From Streptomyces roseicoloratus (lineage in GTDB: Bacteria; Actinomycetota; Actinomycetes; Streptomycetales; Streptomycetaceae), in the NCBI RefSeq assembly GCF_004117935.1, contig NZ_SDOY01000170.1:124001-188000 (forward strand): DNA of 64,000 bases. The letters are read 5' to 3'. The notes under the pieces are model-generated. The model was not told the DNA's origin. It worked only from the letters and a program-made list of their open reading frames with translations, and did not search any database. Positions 58,766-64,000 of the stretch are shown here, in pieces. The translations under genes were made by a program, and so were the position numbers. How positions within the stretch are numbered: the first letter of the stretch is position 1; each line of letters starts with the position of its first letter.

Positions 58766-59134
58766 TCAGCCGAGCGGCTCGATCACCACGGCCGTGCCGT
58801 ACGCGCACACCTCCGTGCCCACGTCGGCGGCCTCCGTGACGTCGAAGCGGAACATCAGGACCGCGTTCGCGCCGCGCGCCCTGGCCTGCTCCACCAGGCG
58901 CTCCATGGCCTGGTTGCGGGTCTCTACCAGCGTCTTCGTCAGCCCCTTCAGCTCCCCGCCGATCATCGACTTCAGACCGGCGCCGATCTGGCTGCCCAGG
59001 TGGCGCGACCGCACGGTGAGGCCGAAGACCTCGCCGATCACCTGCCGTACCTGGTAGCCGGGCACGTCGTTCGTCGTGACGACCAGCACATCACCCTGCG
59101 CCGGCTGCCCGCCGCCGTACTCGTCGATGCCCAT
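58766..59134 (-). CDS. YbjQ/DUF74-family protein
   Basis: A 122-residue protein. Family marks: VLVVTTNDVPGYQVRQVIGEVFGLTVRS, IGAGLKSMIGGELKGLTKTLVETRNQAMERL in outline, RARGANAVLMFRFDV. These proteins form pentamer/decamer rings; function is unsettled (once called heavy-metal binding). ATG 59134 has AGGAGG at 9 nt; ATG 59140 is too close to it. It stands alone between the ClC and DedA genes. Confidence 0.9.
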   Translation of the reverse strand: MGIDEYGGGQPAQGDVLVVTTNDVPGYQVRQVIGEVFGLTVRSRHLGSQIGAGLKSMIGGELKGLTKTLVETRNQAMERLVEQARARGANAVLMFRFDVTEAADVGTEVCAYGTAVVIEPLG

Positions 59135-59325
59135 GCGCATCCACCTCCTGGCCCCCAGCCTGGCGGCGCCCCCGACCGGCCGCATCCGGTACGGGGCCGG
59201 GCGGGCGCACGCGGGAAGGGCGCCGGGCGCACGCCGGGGCGGGCGGGCGCTGCGGGCAGCGGGCGCCGGGTGGACGCGGCGGGCGCCGGGTGGACGCGGG
59301 TGGAACCCGGAGGGTTCACTTCGCG

Positions 59326-59356
59326 TTGATAGCTTGGGGCGGCAGTCCTGTACGAC
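59326..59356 (+). promoter_or_regulatory. candidate promoter of the DedA gene
   Basis: TTGATA (59326-59331), a 19-bp spacer and TACGAC (59351-59356), 51 bp before the GTG start. This is the only AT-richer patch in the spacer. Confidence 0.4.
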
Positions 59357-59406
59357 AATCCCCCTTCACGCCCCTCCCACCCCCAGACCGCAGGAGCCCG
59401 GAACCC

Positions 59407-60138
59407 GTGAACACGCTTGCCCTCGGACCGAGCTGGCTGGACCCGGACAATCTGATCGGAACCTTCGGTCTGATCGGCGTCCTCGTCATCGTCTTCGCCG
59501 AGTCCGGACTCCTCATCGGCTTCTTCCTGCCCGGCGACTCCCTGCTCTTCACGACCGGCCTCCTCGTCACCACCGGGAAGCTCGACACCCCCCTGTGGGC
59601 GGTGTGCACCCTGGTGGTCGCCGCGGCGATCCTCGGCGACCAGGTGGGCTACCTCTTCGGCCGCAAGGTCGGCCCGGCGCTCTTCAAGCGCCCGGACTCC
59701 CGGCTCTTCAAGCAGGAGAACGTCGAGAAGGCCCACGAGTTCTTCGAGAAGCACGGCCCGAAGTCGCTGGTCCTGGCCCGCTTCGTGCCGATCGTGCGCA
59801 CCTTCACGCCGATCATCGCCGGTGTCAGCCGGATGAACTACCGCTCCTTCATCACGTTCAACATCATCGGCGGCGTGCTGTGGGGCGCGGGCGTGACGCT
59901 GCTCGGCGCCTCCCTCGGCAAGATCGACTTCGTGCACCGGCACATCGAGATGATCCTCGTCGGCATCGTGCTCATCTCGGTCGTCCCGATCGTGATCGAG
60001 TACCTGCGGGCCCGCGCCCAGTCCAGGAAGAACCCCGGCCCCACCGGCGGCCAGGGCCACGACGACGGCCACGAGGGCCACGACGGCCCCGGCACCCCGA
60101 ACCCGCCGGCCGAGCGCGGCCGCCACGCCAAGCGCTGA
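59407..60138 (+). CDS. DedA-family membrane protein
   Basis: A 243-residue protein. The conserved re-entrant loop E-S-G-L-L-I-G-F-F-L-P-G-D-S and the second signature RFVPIVRTFTPIIAGVSRMNY are intact, including the Arg and Pro residues needed in DedA proteins; at least four membrane segments are present. Members are lipid-carrier (undecaprenyl phosphate) or phospholipid scramblase-type transporters. The C-terminus is a His/Gly/Asp-rich tail (GHDDGHEGHDG) that could bind metal. GTG 59407. A 15-bp terminator follows. Confidence 0.92.
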   Translation: MNTLALGPSWLDPDNLIGTFGLIGVLVIVFAESGLLIGFFLPGDSLLFTTGLLVTTGKLDTPLWAVCTLVVAAAILGDQVGYLFGRKVGPALFKRPDSRLFKQENVEKAHEFFEKHGPKSLVLARFVPIVRTFTPIIAGVSRMNYRSFITFNIIGGVLWGAGVTLLGASLGKIDFVHRHIEMILVGIVLISVVPIVIEYLRARAQSRKNPGPTGGQGHDDGHEGHDGPGTPNPPAERGRHAKR

Positions 60139-60191
60139 CCGCATCCCGGCCCTCCAGGACGGCTTCGGCCGCCCCGGCCGACCCCACCGCA

Positions 60192-60226
60192 CAGGCCCCG
60201 GCCCTCGTCACGAGGGCCGGGGCCTG
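60192..60226. terminator. terminator after DedA gene
   Basis: A 15-bp perfect stem (AGGCCCCGGCCCTCG / complement), extended by one C-G pair, with loop TCA and no T-run. Confidence 0.9.
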
Positions 60227-60275
60227 ATGTCTGCCGCAAGGACGGCCGGGACCCCGGGGCCCGATGCCGTCGGGG

Positions 60276-60477
60276 CGAGAAGCCCCCGGGACCGCCCCAG
60301 GCCGAGAAGCCCTCGGGACCGCCCCAGGCCGAGAAGCCCCCAGGCCGAGAAGCCCCCGGGACCGCCCTCGGGACCGCCCCAGGCCGAGAAGCCCCCAGGC
60401 CGAGAAGCCCCCATGCCCCGAAGCCCCCGGGACCGGCCCCGGCCCCGAAGCCCCGGCCCGGCCCCCAGGCTCAGAAG
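60276..60477. repeat. 27-bp repeats at the end of the ThrE-type exporter gene
   Basis: Seven or more full or partial copies of CCGAGAAGCCCCCGGGACCG with CCCCAGG. The exporter's stop context on the minus strand (GGGGCTTCTGAGCCTGGG) is itself one repeat unit, so the array seems to grow out of the gene end. Confidence 0.9.
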
Positions 60478-62144
60478 CCCCTCGTGCGCTTCGCCGCGCG
60501 CCGCGCCGCCGCCGCGCCCGGGGCCTGCATGAACAGCCGCGCCAGCTCACCACCCAGGTTCACGCCGATCGCGATCGCCAGGGCCAGCGCCGCCGCCTTC
60601 GCCAGCGAGCCGAAACCGTCCTCGAGGTTGTGCTGCGCGATCGCCAGCACACCGAAGTACGTCGCGGAACCCGGCAGCAGCGGGCCGATCGCCGCCGTCA
60701 CGTACGGCAGCGACGACGTGTGGTGGTAGCGCGCCGCCAACTGGCCGAAAAGACCCACCAGACCCGCCGCCACCGCCGTCGCCATCACCGCGGAACCGTC
60801 CGCCGTGACCGCGATCGACGCGAAGACCACCCACGCCACGCCGCCGTTCAGCGTCGCGAACAGCACCGTCGACCGCGACTGCTGCAGCAGGATCGCGAAG
60901 GTCGCACACAGCACCATCGACGCCGCGATCTGCACCCACGGCCGCTCCACCGGGCTCAGCACGCCCTCCGGGTTCAGCTCCGCACCGAACTGCACCGCCA
61001 GGTACAGCACCGACAGCACGCCCACCACGATCGCCACGAAGAAGTACCCGACCTCCAGCAGCCGGGCCGACGCCGTGATGTAGAAGCCCGTGAGACCGTC
61101 CTGCACGGCCGCCACCAGCGCCCGCCCCGGAATCAGCGCGAACAGGCCACCCGTGATCACCGCCGAGGGCCGCAGATCCGCGTGCAGCAGCGTCAGCGCC
61201 ACCCCCAGCGCCGCCGGCGGCATCGCCGCCACCAGGAACTGGTAGAACTCCGGCAGCCCGCGCCCCGCGAACAGCCACGCCAGCCGGTCACCCAGCATCG
61301 CGCCCAGCGCCGCCACGAAGAACACCGTCGGCCCACCGCCCAGCAGCACCGACGCCGCGCCCGCCAGGACGCCCGCCGCCGCCGTCAGCACCCAGCCCGG
61401 ATACGGATGCCGGTTGCGCCGGATCTCCGCGAGCCGCCGGTACGCCTCCTCCGGCGACACGTCGTGGTCCGGGTCGTTGATGTCGGCCAGCAGCAGATAG
61501 ACCGCGGCCAGCCGCGTGTAGTCGGTGCCCCGCCGCCGCACCGTACGGTTCGCCGTCACCGGGTCGTCCACCAGCGACGGCTGGTACGTGACCGACAACA
61601 GCGTGAACGTCACCGTCGGCTCGCAGCGGTCCAGACCGTACGAGCGGCAGATCGCGAACATCGCCGCCTCGACGTCCTCCGCACCCTCACCACCCGCCAG
61701 CAGCAGCTCGCCGATGCGCAGCGCCAGGTCCAGCACACGCGGCACCGGCGGCCCGGCCTCGTCCGCCTTCCGCAACGCCTCCGGCACCGGCCGCTCACCG
61801 ACCGGCAGCCGCAGCATCGTCCGCATCCGGTCCTGCCACGGCGCGTCCTGCGGCAGCTTCGCCAGCGGTATCCCGTACGCCGGGGTGAACGCCGGCGGCG
61901 CGTCCTGCGGCGAGTACGCCGCCGGCGGAGCGAAGGCGGAACCTTCCTGCTCGACCTGCGGCTCCGGCGCCAGACCCTCCGGAAGGGCGAACTCGGAAGT
62001 CGGGTGCTCCTCCTCGGGCGGCTCCGGCGGCTCCACCCCGGCAGGCGGCACGAACGCACTGCGCGCCTCGTCGGAAGGCGGCTTCCGGTCCTCCGGAACC
62101 TCCTCCGGCCCGTCCGGCTTCGCCACCGCTCTCCTCACCCTCAT
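60471..62144 (-). CDS. threonine/serine exporter family (ThrE) protein
   Basis: A 557-residue protein. A Pro/Glu-rich leader of about 120 residues precedes the cytoplasmic ThrE domain (LALRIGELLLAGGEGAEDVEAAM, YGLDRCEPTVTFTLLSVTY) and ten membrane helices arranged as ThrE plus ThrB-like halves (GGLFALIPGRALVAAVQDGLTG; LLPGSATYFGVLAIAQHN). By family it exports threonine/serine or small dicarboxylic compounds using proton motive force. ATG 62144. The gene end lies in a repeat array. Confidence 0.92.
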   Translation of the reverse strand: MRVRRAVAKPDGPEEVPEDRKPPSDEARSAFVPPAGVEPPEPPEEEHPTSEFALPEGLAPEPQVEQEGSAFAPPAAYSPQDAPPAFTPAYGIPLAKLPQDAPWQDRMRTMLRLPVGERPVPEALRKADEAGPPVPRVLDLALRIGELLLAGGEGAEDVEAAMFAICRSYGLDRCEPTVTFTLLSVTYQPSLVDDPVTANRTVRRRGTDYTRLAAVYLLLADINDPDHDVSPEEAYRRLAEIRRNRHPYPGWVLTAAAGVLAGAASVLLGGGPTVFFVAALGAMLGDRLAWLFAGRGLPEFYQFLVAAMPPAALGVALTLLHADLRPSAVITGGLFALIPGRALVAAVQDGLTGFYITASARLLEVGYFFVAIVVGVLSVLYLAVQFGAELNPEGVLSPVERPWVQIAASMVLCATFAILLQQSRSTVLFATLNGGVAWVVFASIAVTADGSAVMATAVAAGLVGLFGQLAARYHHTSSLPYVTAAIGPLLPGSATYFGVLAIAQHNLEDGFGSLAKAAALALAIAIGVNLGGELARLFMQAPGAAAARRAAKRTRGF

Positions 62145-62210
62145 CCCGGCCTGGTACCCGCATCACCAGCCCTCATACGGGCCGGCTGAAGCCCAGTATG
62201 AACGCGCGAA

Positions 62211-62240
62211 GGGCGGCGCACCTCAGCAGGTGCACCGCCC
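62211..62240 (-). terminator. terminator after ppa
   Basis: A 13-bp stem with one mismatch (GGGCGGCGCACCT / AGGTGCACCGCCC) and a CAGC loop lies 43 bp beyond the ppa stop on the minus strand. Confidence 0.8.
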
Positions 62241-62282
62241 TCGCACAAGACCGGATCAAGCCGGTCCCCGAGTCAGACCGGC

Positions 62283-62774
62283 TCAGTGGCCGCCCGACTC
62301 CTTGAAGCGCTTGTACGACTTCTCGATCTCGGCCTCGGCCTCGGCGCGACCGACCCAGTCGGCGCCCTCGACCGACTTGCCCGGCTCCAGGTCCTTGTAG
62401 ACCTCGAAGAAGTGCTGGATCTCGAGACGGTCGAACTCCGCCACGTGGTGGATGTCGCGCAGGTGCTCCATGCGCGGGTCCGTCGCCGGGACGCACAGCA
62501 GCTTGTCGTCGCCGCCGGCCTCGTCCGTCATGCGGAACATGCCGATGGCACGGCACTTGATCAGGCAGCCCGGGAACGTCGGCTCGTCGAGGATGACGAG
62601 CGCGTCCAGCGGGTCGCCGTCCTCACCGAGGGTGTTCTCGACGAAGCCGTAGTCCGTCGGGTAGGCGGTCGAGGTGAAGAGGCGGCGGTCCAGGCGGATC
62701 CGACCGGTCTCGTGGTCGACCTCGTACTTGTTCCGCGACCCCTTGGGGATCTCGATGGTGACGTCGAACTCCAC
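62283..62774 (-). CDS. ppa: inorganic pyrophosphatase
   Basis: A 163-residue family I enzyme (PPi to 2 Pi), cytosolic and essential for driving biosynthesis. Active-site residues: EIPKGSRNKYEVD, the YPTDYGFVENTLGEDGDPLDALV signature (DGDPLD Asp residues bind Mg), and DPRMEHLRDIHHV. The GTG start at 62774 is supported by AGGAGGAG 9 nt upstream and by homologues beginning VEFDVTIEIPKG. The length matches other Streptomyces enzymes. It is divergent from the carboxypeptidase gene. Confidence 0.97.
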   Translation of the reverse strand: MEFDVTIEIPKGSRNKYEVDHETGRIRLDRRLFTSTAYPTDYGFVENTLGEDGDPLDALVILDEPTFPGCLIKCRAIGMFRMTDEAGGDDKLLCVPATDPRMEHLRDIHHVAEFDRLEIQHFFEVYKDLEPGKSVEGADWVGRAEAEAEIEKSYKRFKESGGH

Positions 62775-62879
62775 GGGTGGATCTCCTCCTGAATCAACAC
62801 ATGTCAATGCTCGCGACGACGCGCGGTGGTTAAGTGTCCCTCACGCACGCTCTTGATCGCGAAAGGGGCTGGTCATCAC

Positions 62880-64000
62880 ATGCCGGAGCCGAGAACCTGG
62901 CAGCTCGCGGCGGGCTCCGCCGTGCTCGGTCTCGCCCTGGCCGCCGCCGCCGCCGGCGCGGCCGGCCCGTGGGACTCCGGTCAGCGTAAGGCCGAGCGCG
63001 CCCGGGCGGCCCTCGCCGACGCCCGAGGTGGCGCACATCACGCCGGCCCGCTGCCCGCCGCCGCCCCGCACCACCCCGCCCCCGCGCCCAGCGCCCCCGG
63101 CGTCCTGCGCGCCCTCGACGCCGGCGCCCGGCCCGCCGCACCCGGCGGCACCAAGGCCACCCGGACGGGCGACCTCGCCGCCGTCCTCGTCCCCCTCCTC
63201 GCCGACCCCGGCCTCGGACCGCTGCGCACCGCCTCCGTCGTCGACACCGCCACCGGCCGCCGGCTGTACGGCGAAGGCGCCACCACCCCGATGACCCCGG
63301 CGTCCACCATCAAGATCGCCACCACCGCCGCCGCGCTCTCCGCCCTCGGCCCCGACCACCGGATCGCCACCACCACCGTCGCCACGGCCGACGGCCGCAC
63401 CGTCACCCTCGTCGGCGGCGGCGACCCCACCCTCGACCGCAACCGGCTCAAGGCCCTCGCCGACGCCACCGCCCGCGCCCTCAAGGCCCGCGGCACCACC
63501 GCACCCATCCGCCTCACCTACGACACGAGCCTCTACAAGGGCCCCACCCACCACCCGATCGGCCCCAACGAGAACCTCGCCCCCGTCACCGCCCTCATGA
63601 CCGACGAAGGCCGCCTCGACGACAGCCGCAGCGGCCCCGCACCCCGCACCGCCGACCCGGCGGGCGACACCGCCACCGCCTTCGCCGACCTCCTCCGCAC
63701 GGCCGGCATCACCGTCCACGGCACCCCCACACCCGGCAAAGCCCCCAAGCCCACCGCACCCGACGGCACCGCCGACGACAAGGCCCCCAAGCCCGCCGGA
63801 GCCCCCGCCGCCACCGCCCCCCACACCGACGGCAAGGCCCCCACGGCCACCACCCCCCGCAACCGCAACAGCAACCGCAACGGCGCCGCGCTCCTCGCCC
63901 GCACCGAATCCGCACCCCTCGCCGACCTCGTCGAACGCACCCTCACCACCAGCGACAACGACCTCGCCGAAGCCCTCGCCCGGCAGACCGCCCTCGCCCA
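62880..64000 (+). CDS. D-alanyl-D-alanine carboxypeptidase, PBP4/S13 type (3' end outside window)
   Basis: The first 373 residues of an exported penicillin-binding protein. N-terminal signal/anchor (LAAGSAVLGLALAAAAAGAAG) then an Ala/Pro linker. The active-site SxxK is ASTIKIAT (Ser142, Lys145) and the SxN is TTSDNDLAEALARQ (Ser358). KTG lies beyond the window. VSLVGGGDPTL-type strand (TLVGGGDPTLDRNRL) and YDTSLYKGP fit the S13 family. A low-complexity Lys/Pro/Ala insertion (GKAPKPTAPDGTADDKAPKP) sits between the motifs. It trims peptidoglycan side chains. GAAAGGGG precedes ATG 62880. Confidence 0.9.
   Translation, partial: MPEPRTWQLAAGSAVLGLALAAAAAGAAGPWDSGQRKAERARAALADARGGAHHAGPLPAAAPHHPAPAPSAPGVLRALDAGARPAAPGGTKATRTGDLAAVLVPLLADPGLGPLRTASVVDTATGRRLYGEGATTPMTPASTIKIATTAAALSALGPDHRIATTTVATADGRTVTLVGGGDPTLDRNRLKALADATARALKARGTTAPIRLTYDTSLYKGPTHHPIGPNENLAPVTALMTDEGRLDDSRSGPAPRTADPAGDTATAFADLLRTAGITVHGTPTPGKAPKPTAPDGTADDKAPKPAGAPAATAPHTDGKAPTATTPRNRNSNRNGAALLARTESAPLADLVERTLTTSDNDLAEALARQTALA

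Noticed and set aside
62774..62815. TTGACA on the minus strand upstream of ppa as a promoter
   Set aside because: The -35-like hexamer lies too close to the ribosome site and has no -10 at a usable distance.

Overview
The window is a very GC-rich actinobacterial chromosome segment, almost certainly Streptomyces. Evidence: third-position GC bias throughout, a TTG-started topA with a lysine-rich tail, a giant membrane/dTMP kinase fusion, a SARP regulator, DUF397/HTH/RsbW-like sets, an AfsK-style kinase set and two in-frame TTA (bldA-type) codons. From memory, both ends resemble conserved Streptomyces core regions (topA-tmk-holB at the left; gad, DedA, ThrE-type exporter, ppa and a D-Ala-D-Ala carboxypeptidase at the right). 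No ordering claim was tested.

Layout. 1-9.2 kb: tail of an ABC-2 permease, a small membrane protein, topA, tmk fusion, holB. 9.3-11.4 kb: exported alpha/beta hydrolase lipoprotein, tRNA-Thr(CGT), a 49-aa cysteine-containing ORF. 11.5-17.1 kb (minus strand): two membrane Ser/Thr kinases with PQQ-type propellers and a pseudokinase. 17.4-20.5 kb: XRE-SARP-NB-ARC regulator behind a DasR-like palindrome. 21.2-33.8 kb: compact biosynthetic gene cluster. 33.9-37.3 kb: two ECF-type sigma factors and accessory proteins. 37.6-42.3 kb: DNA polymerase I-family protein, ATPase-LuxR fusion, 19-bp tandem array, quinone-oxidoreductase-like MDR. 42.4-48.8 kb: damaged DUF4265 gene, NmrA/HxlR pair, DUF2786 protein, a TTA-containing sigma factor between two paralogous secreted proteins. 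49-53.6 kb: DUF397/RsbW-like/XRE set, aldehyde dehydrogenase, DinB-like protein. 53.6-64 kb: PadR regulator, Asp-box lipoprotein, glutamate decarboxylase with a ClC-type channel, YbjQ, DedA, ThrE-type exporter, inorganic pyrophosphatase, and the start of a PBP4-type carboxypeptidase.

The most interesting content is the 23.1-33.8 kb operon: an AurF-like diiron oxygenase, an aminoacyl-tRNA-synthetase-like amino acid:[carrier protein] ligase, two free-standing carrier proteins, two phosphopantetheinyl transferases (AcpS and Sfp types), a carboxyl-methyltransferase-like enzyme, a KASIII with a Cys-His-His rather than Cys-His-Asn set, a KASIII-like partner with Gln in place of the active Cys, a lone condensation-type protein, a CE4 deacetylase with a transposase-like N-terminal domain, and an MFS exporter. 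I infer a small N-oxidised amino-acid/short-acyl product. The product is unknown to me.

Two structural themes recur. (1) Short tandem repeats sit at gene ends and often appear to be copies of the stop-codon region itself (7.7, 25.3, 35.8, 43.7, 60.3 kb). In the operon, the same kind of duplication has made a relay of overlapping micro-ORFs (28.81-29.05 kb). (2) Three apparent frameshifts (in the PPOX and DUF4265 genes) all have the sign expected of a single missing base, so sequencing error must be excluded before calling them pseudogenes.
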